NCBI RefSeq assembly: GCF_900129295.1
Contig: NZ_FQUU01000011.1
Span: 62,001 to 126,000 of the forward strand
Origin: Flavisolibacter ginsengisoli DSM 18119
Lineage (GTDB): Bacteria; Bacteroidota; Bacteroidia; Chitinophagales; Chitinophagaceae
Direction: 5' to 3'
Length of the DNA: 64,000 bases
The notes beneath the pieces were generated by a model that saw only the letters and a program-made list of their open reading frames with translations, did no database searches and was not told where the DNA came from. Position 1 is the stretch's first letter. Every line of letters starts with the position of its first letter. The position numbers were made by a program, and so were the translations under genes. Shown here piece after piece: positions 46,020 to 55,067 of this stretch.

Positions 46020-49000
46020 ATGAAATATTCCTGTATAATATTTCTGCGCATTAAATTTGAAATTATAATACTGGCTGCATTGGTAAGATTTGTCAATTCT
46101 GTTATTCTGCTTTTGTTCTTAACTGTTACTGCCTATTCCCAGCATGCCAGGCAGTATTCCTTTAAGCATTTTTCTGTTTCCAATGGATTGGCCTCTAATA
46201 CAGTTAGTGCCACTATCCAGGACGACCAGGGGTATATGTGGTTTGCCACAGTTAATGGCCTTCAACGTTATGATGGCAATGGGTTTATCACTTTTAAATC
46301 AAACGAAAAGGATCCCCACGCTATTCCAAGCACTCATATCATAACTCTGTTCCTTGATAATAAAAAACGTCTATGGCTTTATGGTGATAATCAAAAGGTG
46401 GGCATTTTTGATACACGCAAATTTATTTTTAAAGAAGTGTCTGTACAGGATAAAAAGCCCTTTTATGATCCTGTATCTTTCAGACAGTTGCCTACTGGGG
46501 AATTAATATTAAAAGCTTATGGGCTTTTATATGAGTATAGTGAAAAGGAAAATTTTTTTGCGCCGGCGAGGTTAATTGGCGGATTGCCACATAACTGGGT
46601 GCTTAATGATATTTATTGGGATACTGCCAGGAAAAGATACTGGATCAGTTGCGATTCAGGCCTGGTTCAATATGACCCTCAATCTAAGCATGTAAATTAT
46701 CGTGGTCATAATGTTGATAACGATCCGGTAATAGAGGCTTTCAAAAACCAGCTAAAGCCTTTTGGCGCATTTTCTGACGCACATTCCAACCTTGTATTTG
46801 TTTATTGGCCACCGACCCAGGGAGCACCCGAGATCAAACGCTATAATCAAGAAACAAAAAAAACGGAGAGTTTTAAATTATGGTCCCAATTGGGTTACCA
46901 CGAGATCAATGGTTTCCTCTTGCAACGAAATGGCAGGTTATGGGTATACGGTATGCCATTTTTTATGGAGTGGACAGAAGAAAAGCAACCCTTTATTCTT
47001 TTATCCGGTGAAAACCTTGATGAGCCAAAGATCAAGTATGACTATGCTTACCAGGCATTTGAAGACAGGGAAAGCAATATTTGGATTTCTACTGATAATG
47101 GAGTTTTCCTTTTTAATCCCGATGCACAGATATTTAATACTTATGGATTAGTGGGCCCGGGAGACAAGGCCACAAAAGAGAGGCCTGTACAGGCAGTGAT
47201 CCAGTTAAAGGATGACCGGATCTTTGTGGGTACCTGGGGCTCTAGTGGAATATATTGTTTTGACAAGAATTTCAACCCTATTCCCTTGCCTTCTTGCATG
47301 AAGGAAAAAGGAAAATACTATACGGTCTGGGATATGGCTGTAAATAGTAAAACAGGTGAATTATGGATCACCCTGCAGGCAGGGGGGCTGGTGATCTACA
47401 ATCCTAAAACCAATAAGCTCTTTGAGTCTTACCCGGAAATATTTAGCAAATCAACCATCAGGCAGATAGATGAAGACACATCAGGTAATATGTGGTTCGG
47501 CACTCAAAATGGCAAAGTCATTAAATGGGATATAGACAAAGCCAATGGGGATCCATCCAAAGGATATGAGTTGGTATGCCAGACTACTATGGTCTATAAA
47601 GTGCATTTCGATTACCAGGGTTTTATCTGGGTAGGTACCTTCGGAGATGGTCTTTTAAAGATTGATACCAGGACAAAAAGAATCGTCAAACGGTTTACCA
47701 AAGAAAGTGTTGAGGGAGAAAGAATATTTAACAATTTTCCTTCCGACATGACTTACTATAATGACACAACATTGATAGTGACAGGGGGGGCTATTAATAT
47801 CGTGAATACCCGCACGAATAAAGTTAGTTTTCTTAGTGATGTTGACGGACTTCCTTCTAACACTGCAGAATCAATCGAAAAGGACGACAATGGAATTCTT
47901 TGGGTGGGAATGACCAATGGAATTTGTAGGGTAAATCTTTCCAAAAAGCTGATCAGCTATTATGACAGGAGGGATGGTATTGCTTATGATAAATTTGCAA
48001 AAACGGGTGTGCAGGAGTTAAATGACGGTCGTTTGGTATTTTTTACCGATCATAATTTCCTGGTGTTTAACCCTTCCATTTTTACGCAGCGTAATAAACC
48101 TTATAAGCCCTATCTCACCTCTTTTATGTTGGGAGGAAAAGCGCTGTCAATGGATTCGCTTTCGAAAGCCGGCAAAGTGATCCTGAATTATGATAATACC
48201 TCCATAGGCATCAATTTCAGTGCTTTAAGCTATTTACAACAAACAAAGCTGCACTATTACTACAGGCTTGAGGGTGCTGATAAGGATTGGATACATGCTG
48301 ATAAGCCTTCGGAAGCATTGTATAATTACCTGGCGCCGGGAAGTTATACATTCCAGGTAAAAACAGAAAATACGGATGGTATTACGAGCAGCGAGATCGC
48401 TTCTTTTTTAATTATCGTAAGGCCGCCATTCTGGAGTACCTGGTGGTTTTATGGGTTGGTGATCTTATTGATCATTACCATTCTCTATGTTCTTGATAAG
48501 GAAAGGATCAATAAAAGGGCCTCATTAAGGCAAATGCGGAGGCAAATTGCAGGAAACCTTCACCAGGAGATCAGCCGAACACTGAATAATATTAATGTAT
48601 TGAGTGAGATCGCTAAGATCAAGGCTGATAAGAACATAGAGCAATCAAAAGATTTCATCACACAAATAAGTTCCAAGAGCAGGTATATGATGGAGGCTAT
48701 GGATGATATGTTGTGGAGCATAGATCCGCAGAATGACAGCATGAAAAAAACTATCCTGCGTATCAAGGAGTTGACAGAAGGGTTACGATCTTCTTATGAT
48801 GTTGATATAGACCTGATCGTAGATCATAAAGTGCAGCTGTTGGAATTGGACATGAAATTTCGGCATGATATATTTTTCTTCTATAAAGAAGCATTGACCT
48901 ATATGCTTGAGAATATTTGTTGCAACCAGATTTTTGTGAACATCAACCAGGTAAAGTCTAAAATGATGGTAGAAATTCTCTCAGAATGTGATGAGTCAAC

Positions 49001-49127
49001 AGCTGATTTTAAAAGCCGGTTTCAAAAAGCCATGCATAAACGATCAGAGAATCTTTCAGCAAATATGGAAGTCACTACAGACAATAAAAGCATTTCAGTG
49101 GTTTTGTTGGTTAACTTAAAAAGCTGA
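46020..49127 (+). CDS. Two-component propeller sensor with degenerate kinase end
   Basis: About 1035 residues. Signal/membrane segment at the N-terminus, then a two-component-type beta-propeller (repeats such as GYMWFATVNGLQRYDG, ESNIWISTDNGVFLF, GNMWFGTQNGKV, GILWVGMTNGICRV), a Y_Y_Y domain (about 735-800), one membrane helix (WWFYGLVILLIITILYVL) and a HisKA_3-like helix with NLHQEISRTLNNI (His848). The final ATPase region is very reduced: a possible N-box (EALTYMLEN) is there, but no DxG box or GxGL lid is seen. It may act as a sensor without its own phosphorylation. ATG 46020 is preferred over an upstream in-frame start. Confidence 0.85.
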   Translation: MKYSCIIFLRIKFEIIILAALVRFVNSVILLLFLTVTAYSQHARQYSFKHFSVSNGLASNTVSATIQDDQGYMWFATVNGLQRYDGNGFITFKSNEKDPHAIPSTHIITLFLDNKKRLWLYGDNQKVGIFDTRKFIFKEVSVQDKKPFYDPVSFRQLPTGELILKAYGLLYEYSEKENFFAPARLIGGLPHNWVLNDIYWDTARKRYWISCDSGLVQYDPQSKHVNYRGHNVDNDPVIEAFKNQLKPFGAFSDAHSNLVFVYWPPTQGAPEIKRYNQETKKTESFKLWSQLGYHEINGFLLQRNGRLWVYGMPFFMEWTEEKQPFILLSGENLDEPKIKYDYAYQAFEDRESNIWISTDNGVFLFNPDAQIFNTYGLVGPGDKATKERPVQAVIQLKDDRIFVGTWGSSGIYCFDKNFNPIPLPSCMKEKGKYYTVWDMAVNSKTGELWITLQAGGLVIYNPKTNKLFESYPEIFSKSTIRQIDEDTSGNMWFGTQNGKVIKWDIDKANGDPSKGYELVCQTTMVYKVHFDYQGFIWVGTFGDGLLKIDTRTKRIVKRFTKESVEGERIFNNFPSDMTYYNDTTLIVTGGAINIVNTRTNKVSFLSDVDGLPSNTAESIEKDDNGILWVGMTNGICRVNLSKKLISYYDRRDGIAYDKFAKTGVQELNDGRLVFFTDHNFLVFNPSIFTQRNKPYKPYLTSFMLGGKALSMDSLSKAGKVILNYDNTSIGINFSALSYLQQTKLHYYYRLEGADKDWIHADKPSEALYNYLAPGSYTFQVKTENTDGITSSEIASFLIIVRPPFWSTWWFYGLVILLIITILYVLDKERINKRASLRQMRRQIAGNLHQEISRTLNNINVLSEIAKIKADKNIEQSKDFITQISSKSRYMMEAMDDMLWSIDPQNDSMKKTILRIKELTEGLRSSYDVDIDLIVDHKVQLLELDMKFRHDIFFFYKEALTYMLENICCNQIFVNINQVKSKMMVEILSECDESTADFKSRFQKAMHKRSENLSANMEVTTDNKSISVVLLVNLKS

Positions 49128-49151
49128 GTTTTTTTATTGCCCCAGCTTTTT
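49118..49151. terminator. Weak bidirectional terminator between the sensor and LytTR genes
   Basis: AAAAAGCTG (49118-49126) and CAGCTTTTT (49143-49151), nine pairs with a 16-base loop. The left arm overlaps the stop of the sensor gene. It would serve both convergent transcripts. Confidence 0.5.
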
Positions 49152-49169
49152 AAATATTTTCGGGAGATT

Positions 49170-49955
49170 CTATTTACCTAGCCAGTTTTTAAACTCAGTT
49201 ACTTTCTCACGGCTAACGATTGCTTCTTTATCTGTTTCAGGTTTTAATTGTAGCATCAAGCGGTTTCCAAAATAATCATGGATCTGTGCTACACTATTTA
49301 CCGAAATAAAAAATGAACGGCTGATGCGGAAATATTTATCGGGATCCAACATTTCATTTAATTCATCCATGGTATAATCCACCACAAACTTTTTATTATC
49401 CAATGTTTTAAAAAAATTCAACCTGCCATCACTGAAAAAATAGGCTATATCGTCTACTTCCACCGAAACCAGTTTTTGACCATGTTTGACTAAAAATCTT
49501 TTGCGGAATTCTTTTGTCTGTAATTTTTGCTGCAATTCCTTTACAAGATCTTCAATCAATACTTTAGGTGTAGATACATCCGAAGTATACATTTTTTTCA
49601 TTTCCCTGTATTTTTCCAGTGCGGCTTGCAGGTCTTCTTTCTGTACAGGTTTTAATAAATAATCTACGCTGTTCACCTTAAATGCTTTCAAAGCAAATTC
49701 ATCATAAGAAGTAATAAATATTACGGGGCTTTTTACCTGGACATGATTGAATATTTCAAAACTCTGACCGTCAGCCAACTCAATATCCATGAGTATCAGG
49801 TCAGGAGAAGGATTGTTTTGCAGCCAGTTTACCGTGCTTTTTATACTGTCGGCTTCTCCAACAACGTTGGCAGATTCGTCAACTGTCAATAATGTCTTTT
49901 TAAGCTTTTTTACAGCCAGTTCTTCATCTTCTACTATTAGAATATTCATTTCCAA
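49170..49955 (-). CDS. LytTR family response regulator
   Basis: A 261-residue DNA-binding regulator. Receiver domain 1-120 with the phospho-acceptor Asp57 in LMDIELADG, acidic pocket ED/E at 9-11 and Lys in LLKPVQKED. The LytTR DNA-binding domain (about 150-258) shows FLVKHGQKLVSVEVDDIAYF and YFRISRSFFISVNSV. It overlaps the upstream sensor kinase by ten bases. Candidate binding sites are the 21-bp-period direct repeats listed for this region. Confidence 0.92.
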   Translation of the reverse strand: MEMNILIVEDEELAVKKLKKTLLTVDESANVVGEADSIKSTVNWLQNNPSPDLILMDIELADGQSFEIFNHVQVKSPVIFITSYDEFALKAFKVNSVDYLLKPVQKEDLQAALEKYREMKKMYTSDVSTPKVLIEDLVKELQQKLQTKEFRKRFLVKHGQKLVSVEVDDIAYFFSDGRLNFFKTLDNKKFVVDYTMDELNEMLDPDKYFRISRSFFISVNSVAQIHDYFGNRLMLQLKPETDKEAIVSREKVTEFKNWLGK

Positions 49956-51037
49956 GGTTTTATTATGAATTCATTAGATACTAATTTCTGTTGGGTGATC
50001 TTATTCCATATAAGCGGCAGCACCACGCTAAAACTTGTTTTGTCTTCCAACACCTGGAATCCTGGCTGGCTTAGTAGTTCATATTTGTTCCGGATATTTT
50101 CCAATCCTATTTTGTTGGAAGGGCCCTTTATGGACCGGGTTTGAAGCGTGTTACTTACTACAAGTTTATTTCCTGTTGTAGTAAATATATCTATGACAAG
50201 GGGCTTGTTTTTTGAGAGCACATTGTGTTTGACTGCATTTTCCAGCAATAATTGTAAAGAAAGAGATGGCAAAAGGTACTGGTCATATTTTTTATCAATT
50301 TCTATCTCCAGTTGAACCGCATCTCCATGCCTTGTTTTCAATAATTGGTAATACGATTCAATAAAGCGTATCTCTGTCTGCAAAGTGCTTAAGCCATCCT
50401 CATTGTTTCTAAGCAAGTATCTATACACCTTACTTAATTCATTTAAAAAAACCTCTGCCTGTTTCCTGTCCTCAGAAATAAGTGATGACAATGTGTTGAA
50501 ACAATTGAACAGGAAATGGGGATTGACCTGGCTTTTAAGTGTTTCAAATTCCTGCAGTATGGTAAGTTGTTCCAGCTTTTCCTTTTCAACCACCAATAAT
50601 TTCCATTGGTTGAATGTATAATTAGCCTCCCACATAGAGGTAGACATAAGCGTAAGCCCCAGGCTACAATAAACTGCAAAACCCAATTTCTGAAGGTTTA
50701 ATTCATAACCAAGGAAATGCAGTGAATCAAAAAAAGTGAAAATGAAAATAAAGGCTAACGTTCGGATTAAAAAATGTGATAGTCCTAATATGGCCAGGCG
50801 CCGTGGCGTTTGCCTGATATCAGGAAATTCCTCTCTCAGTCGGTTCATTAATGCTATTTGAAGATACCAGGAAACGCAACCAATGAAATAGATCAATGGA
50901 AACGAAAAGAGCCAGACTTTCACATCTGTAAATGCCCTTGAACCAAACAAAAGGTTATTCAAAAGAAGACATATAAAGGGCATCATTATAAAAAATGATG
51001 TCCATTCAGTCCTCGTTGGTTTGATCCATTTGATCAT
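49946..51037 (-). CDS. LytS/YehU-type sensor histidine kinase (intact)
   Basis: A 363-residue membrane kinase: four membrane helices in the first ~140 residues, a linker, then the His_kinase domain with NPHFLFN (His174) and an ATP-binding module with ENAVKHN (266-272) and GLENIRNKYELL. Both phospho-acceptor and nucleotide boxes look intact, so it should be active. It overlaps its paralogue upstream by four bases and the LytTR regulator downstream by ten. Confidence 0.9.
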   Translation of the reverse strand: MIKWIKPTRTEWTSFFIMMPFICLLLNNLLFGSRAFTDVKVWLFSFPLIYFIGCVSWYLQIALMNRLREEFPDIRQTPRRLAILGLSHFLIRTLAFIFIFTFFDSLHFLGYELNLQKLGFAVYCSLGLTLMSTSMWEANYTFNQWKLLVVEKEKLEQLTILQEFETLKSQVNPHFLFNCFNTLSSLISEDRKQAEVFLNELSKVYRYLLRNNEDGLSTLQTEIRFIESYYQLLKTRHGDAVQLEIEIDKKYDQYLLPSLSLQLLLENAVKHNVLSKNKPLVIDIFTTTGNKLVVSNTLQTRSIKGPSNKIGLENIRNKYELLSQPGFQVLEDKTSFSVVLPLIWNKITQQKLVSNEFIIKPWK

Positions 51038-52101
51038 GCTTCAGTTAATTCTTTAGTTTTCAATAAAGGCAGTTGAATGGTTCTATAGGTTGGAGTTTCT
51101 GTAATTTGGACTTCCTTTTGGCAAAGCAGTTTGAACTTATTGGAAATGTTTTCAATTCCTTCGTCAAAACAATCACTACAATTTAATTTTAGTTGTACCG
51201 TGTTTTTGATCACCAGTTCATTAGGCCCTTTGCTGCTGATCTCAATTAACAGGGGATTTGATTTACTTGACTCGTTGAATGTTAGAATATTTTCAAAAAG
51301 CATTTGCAATGTAAGCGGCGGCAAATATTGTTCGTATTGTTCTGTATCTATGGAAATTGCCAGCTGCAACCCCTCGGCATACCGGGCCTTTAATAAAAAA
51401 TAATAGGACCTGATAAAGGTAATTTCAGTTTGCAGGCTCACCAATTGCTCTTCATTATTACGAAGTAAATAGCGGTAAACCTTGCTCATATGATCAAGAA
51501 AATCTTCTGCTTTGTCTGCATCTTCATGTATAAGGCTGGATAAGGTGTTTAGACCATTAAAAAGGAAATGCGGATTCATCTGGCTTTTTAATCCCAGCAA
51601 TTGGCTTTGCATGTATTCTTTTTTGAGTTGCTCTGTTTCGTATAAGGTTACCCGGTAACTTTCATATCGCGAAACACCTTCGTTCAAAAAAGTGAGGAAT
51701 ACATTCATTACAGCAAACGTCAAAAAGCATTTGCCAAAGTTTGATTCATCATAGGAGTAACCCATAAAATGAAACAGGTCATAGGCGCGGCATAGTACAG
51801 ACAGGTAAACCCCTGTTAATAATACAAATACAGTTATGGTCAAAAACAATCTTCTGTAAACTTCGTGTGCATTTGGGAAGCGGTTGCGAAGGGATACTGC
51901 TATTTGTCCATATATAAAAAACGCTAAACACAATACAATAAATGTGACAAGTGTGGCCCAGGCAAAAACCCGCAATTCGCTGAAATAAACTGAGCCAAAT
52001 AAAAAATAATTCATAAGTATGGCCATAGGAAACATGGTGAGCACCATGATATGCAGTTCCTTGCTATTATATTTTTCAAACTTTATATAACCAGCCATCA
52101 T
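51034..52101 (-). CDS. LytS-type sensor histidine kinase paralogue with eroded ATP site
   Basis: A 355-residue paralogue of the next gene, with the same four-helix membrane part. NPHFLFN (His178) is kept, but the N-box reads ENILTFN instead of ENAVKHN (270-276) and the lid reads EGIENISNKFKLL instead of GIGLENI. It may be phosphorylated by its partner in a heterodimer while lacking good ATP binding; this is inference. It is the first gene of the three-gene operon. Confidence 0.88.
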   Translation of the reverse strand: MMAGYIKFEKYNSKELHIMVLTMFPMAILMNYFLFGSVYFSELRVFAWATLVTFIVLCLAFFIYGQIAVSLRNRFPNAHEVYRRLFLTITVFVLLTGVYLSVLCRAYDLFHFMGYSYDESNFGKCFLTFAVMNVFLTFLNEGVSRYESYRVTLYETEQLKKEYMQSQLLGLKSQMNPHFLFNGLNTLSSLIHEDADKAEDFLDHMSKVYRYLLRNNEEQLVSLQTEITFIRSYYFLLKARYAEGLQLAISIDTEQYEQYLPPLTLQMLFENILTFNESSKSNPLLIEISSKGPNELVIKNTVQLKLNCSDCFDEGIENISNKFKLLCQKEVQITETPTYRTIQLPLLKTKELTEA

Positions 52102-52163
52102 TTTAAAGTTAAGGCCTTTAATTGCTCAGTTCAGGGAGCAGGAGGTTATTTGAAATTTACTGG

Positions 52164-52194
52164 GTATGAATTGAGCAAAACCCTGTATGAATTG
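52164..52194 (-). promoter_or_regulatory. Candidate LytTR binding site upstream of the LytTR operon
   Basis: Two identical half-sites GTATGAATTG at 52164-52173 and 52185-52194, exactly 21 bp apart. In gene orientation this reads CAATTCATAC-N11-CAATTCATAC, resembling the direct repeats recalled for the LytTR protein YpdB of E. coli. It lies 63 bases before the first ATG of the operon, suggesting autoregulation. Confidence 0.65.
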
Positions 52195-52281
52195 CATAAA
52201 TATAAATCATAATAATAGACTTTTGACAGGCATCCTGAATTGAAAGTTTATTGCAATTAAACCTTCCCGTTACAAACACAA

Positions 52282-53559
52282 TCAATCATTTAACCGTGAA
52301 TTAGTTTTAGTGTCCTGCATTGTCAGGTATACAATCAATGAAACCAGGATGCAAAACGATACATACCAATAGAAATAAGATTCATTTCCCCGGTTTTTGA
52401 ACCAAAGAGCTATGTATTCTGCAGTGCCGCCAAATATGGCCGTAGTAACAGCATAGGGCAGACCCACACCAAGGGTCCTGATGGCAGAAGGATACAATTC
52501 AGCTTTCACTATAGCATTGATGGAAGTATATCCACTTACGATAAAGAGCCCTGCCATAATGAATATAAAGGCACCAGGAGCAGTAGTAGCCCTGCTCAAG
52601 CCAGATAACAGGGGCACGGTTAGTATAGAACCCATGATACCAAATCCTAACAGTAAAGGTTTACGTCCCATATGGTCTGATAACAAGCCAAATAGTGGTT
52701 GGACTAAAGCAAATACAAATAAGCTCGTGAAAGACACAAGTGTAGATTGTGATTTGGTTAAATGAACTGTATTGACAAGGAATTTTTGCATATAAATGGA
52801 ATAGGTATAAAATGCCACTGTTCCACCTAACGTCAATCCTATAACAGTCAGGATGGCTTTTGGATGCAGCAGGAGCATTTTGATTGTACCCCTGTCGTTT
52901 TCGTGGATGTTGATCTTTTTAAAATGATCAGTTTCCTGCAGGTTATTCCTGATATAAAAAGCAACCACAGAAAGTATGGCGCCAATAAAGAAAGGGATGC
53001 GCCATCCCCACTGCAACAGTTGTGATTCCGTAAGTATAAATTGTTGCAATATCAATTGAATCCCCAGGGCTATCAATTGACCGCCGATTAGTGTTACGTA
53101 TTGAAAGCTGGAATAAAATCCTCTCCTGTGAGATTGGGCCATTTCGCTCAGGTAAGTAGCAGAACTTCCATATTCACCTCCCAGGCTTAAGCCTTGTACC
53201 ATCCTGGCCAAAACCAATAAAACCGGGGCCGCCACGCCGATGGTATCATAACCAGGAATACAGGCAATAATCAAAGAACCCAATGACATTAATAATACAG
53301 AAATAGTCATTGAGGTCTTGCGTCCTTTTTGATCACCTATTGATCCAAACAACCATCCCCCAACAGGTCTCATAAAAAAACCAACCGCAAAAATGCCGGC
53401 TGAATTCAATAATTGCGCGGTAGGGCTGGAATGAGGGAAAAAATAGGGAGCGAAATAAATAGAAAATGCTGCATAGGTATACCAGTCATACCATTCTACC
53501 AGATTTCCAACAGAGCCTCCAATAATTGCCTTTAACCTATTTGATGATACAACTTCCAT
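52282..53559 (-). CDS. MFS transporter, metabolite:H+ symporter (KgtP-like)
   Basis: A 425-residue 12-helix carrier of the MHS family. Hallmarks are NLVEWYDWYTYAAFSIYFAPYFFP, FMRPVGGWLFGSIGDQKGRK and VQGLSLGGEYGSSATYLSE. Members import organic acids such as 2-oxoglutarate, citrate or shikimate; the substrate is not visible. It ends 180 bases upstream of the LytTR operon on the same strand and is probably transcribed separately. Confidence 0.88.
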   Translation of the reverse strand: MEVVSSNRLKAIIGGSVGNLVEWYDWYTYAAFSIYFAPYFFPHSSPTAQLLNSAGIFAVGFFMRPVGGWLFGSIGDQKGRKTSMTISVLLMSLGSLIIACIPGYDTIGVAAPVLLVLARMVQGLSLGGEYGSSATYLSEMAQSHRRGFYSSFQYVTLIGGQLIALGIQLILQQFILTESQLLQWGWRIPFFIGAILSVVAFYIRNNLQETDHFKKINIHENDRGTIKMLLLHPKAILTVIGLTLGGTVAFYTYSIYMQKFLVNTVHLTKSQSTLVSFTSLFVFALVQPLFGLLSDHMGRKPLLLGFGIMGSILTVPLLSGLSRATTAPGAFIFIMAGLFIVSGYTSINAIVKAELYPSAIRTLGVGLPYAVTTAIFGGTAEYIALWFKNRGNESYFYWYVSFCILVSLIVYLTMQDTKTNSRLND

Positions 53560-53728
53560 TCAGTATATAAACTTTGGCCAAAATAAGATTTATCCAGGTG
53601 AAACAAGGAAAGGCTATCAGGGAAATTGAAAAGTACAATGGCCTGTTTATCTTTCACCAGATGAATATAATAAGAGAATATTTATATAATATTAAAGAAG
53701 CAGTTGCAGGTAGCTTAGGGTAAACTTT

Positions 53729-53736
53729 TACTTTTG
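53729..53736 (+). promoter_or_regulatory. -7 promoter element of the S1/P1 nuclease gene
   Basis: TACTTTTG matches TAnnTTTG, with a TTG 22 bases upstream as a possible -33 box. 19 bases before the ATG. Confidence 0.5.
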
Positions 53737-53755
53737 CACCACTATTCATCTACCT

Positions 53756-54556
53756 ATGCGTAAAAAAATATCAGCCGTACTTCTTTTTATCAGCTTGTTT
53801 TGTTATCTGCCTATGAAATCCATGGCCTGGGGTATGTTAGGTCACAGGATCGTTGGAGGCATTGCTGAAAGTTACCTGACAGCTAAAACAAGGTTGGCAA
53901 TTCGTAATATATTAGGACATGAATCCATTGCGATGGCAAGTAACTGGGCGGACTTTATAAAATCTGATACCAGTTACCGCTATATCAGTCCCTGGCATTA
54001 TGTAAATTTCGAAAAAGATCTTAGTTATGTTCAAATGCAGGACTACCTGAAAAAGGATACAGCTACGGATGCCTATACAAAATTGAATTTCCTGGTGAAG
54101 GAGTTACAAAAAAAGAACCTTCAGAAAGACAAGAAGGTCATGTACCTCAAGTTGCTTATACATATTGCAGAAGACATGAGTCAACCCTTGCATGTGAGCC
54201 CTGTAGGGACAACGGGTGGAAATGATATTAAATTGAATTGGTTCAATACACCCTCCAACCTGCATAGGGTCTGGGATGAACACCTTATCGAATACCAGCA
54301 GTTAAGCTATACCGAGTATATAAAGGCTATAAATTTTCCAACGGCCACTCAATTGAAAACCTGGAAAAAGCAACCGCTTACTGAATGGTTGTATGATTCT
54401 TACAGCCAGGCCCAAAAAATTCAAGCGGAAATTTCAGGCACTAATCCAAGGTTGTCTTATGAATACAACTACAATCATGTGCAGCAACTAAACGAACAAT
54501 TACTGAAGGGTGGTATTCGCCTTGCTGGTTTGTTGAACCGCATTTTCGATAAATAA
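53756..54556 (+). CDS. S1/P1 family nuclease
   Basis: A 266-residue secreted zinc nuclease that degrades single-stranded nucleic acids. Cleavage of the signal peptide after KSMA would make Trp25 the N-terminus, matching the family's N-terminal Trp zinc ligand, followed by GMLGHRIVG. Further ligands appear in ASNWAD, SPWHYVNF, LLIHIAEDMSQPLH and LHRVWDEHLIE. Followed ten bases later by the ASCH gene, possibly one transcript. Confidence 0.9.
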   Translation: MRKKISAVLLFISLFCYLPMKSMAWGMLGHRIVGGIAESYLTAKTRLAIRNILGHESIAMASNWADFIKSDTSYRYISPWHYVNFEKDLSYVQMQDYLKKDTATDAYTKLNFLVKELQKKNLQKDKKVMYLKLLIHIAEDMSQPLHVSPVGTTGGNDIKLNWFNTPSNLHRVWDEHLIEYQQLSYTEYIKAINFPTATQLKTWKKQPLTEWLYDSYSQAQKIQAEISGTNPRLSYEYNYNHVQQLNEQLLKGGIRLAGLLNRIFDK

Positions 54557-54566
54557 GATCCCGCCC

Positions 54567-54980
54567 ATGAAAGTGCTGAGTTTTTTGCAACCCTGGGCCA
54601 GTTTAACTGTTATGGGCTTGAAAAAACTGGAAACACGATCCTGGTCTACAAAGCATCGGGGAGATCTTTTGATCCATGCAAGCATGGGCCAGTCTGGAGC
54701 ATTGCTGGCGCCGGAACCGCCATTTTCAAAATACATTACTGATTTTTCAAAATTACCCTTTGGGGCTATTATTGGGAAAGTACAACTCACCGACGTTATA
54801 AAAGTGGAATCATTGCATATGTCCGATGCCGTTATCAACCAATTAACAATGGAAGAAAGGGCTTTTGGGGATTATAGCAATGGTAGATATGTTTGGGTGT
54901 TGGAGGAACCTTCGCTATTCAGTAACCCAATTTATATGAAAGGAACTTTAGGATTGTGGAATTATGAGCTGGAGATATAG
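54567..54980 (+). CDS. ASCH domain protein
   Basis: A 137-residue PUA-fold-like ASCH protein. It begins VLSFLQPWASLTVMGLKKLETRSW and continues HRGDLLIHAS, the substrate-groove features of ASCH; GRYVWVLEE near the end is also typical. Related proteins bind RNA or act as N4-acetylcytidine amidohydrolase; which applies is unknown. It starts ten bases after the nuclease stop. Confidence 0.87.
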   Translation: MKVLSFLQPWASLTVMGLKKLETRSWSTKHRGDLLIHASMGQSGALLAPEPPFSKYITDFSKLPFGAIIGKVQLTDVIKVESLHMSDAVINQLTMEERAFGDYSNGRYVWVLEEPSLFSNPIYMKGTLGLWNYELEI

Positions 54981-55067
54981 CAACTCTCTTTTCAGAATTA
55001 TGGAGAGCAATTTCAAATAATGTCAATGGTATTAAAATTGCTAAAACAATACAAAAAGCAAATAATT

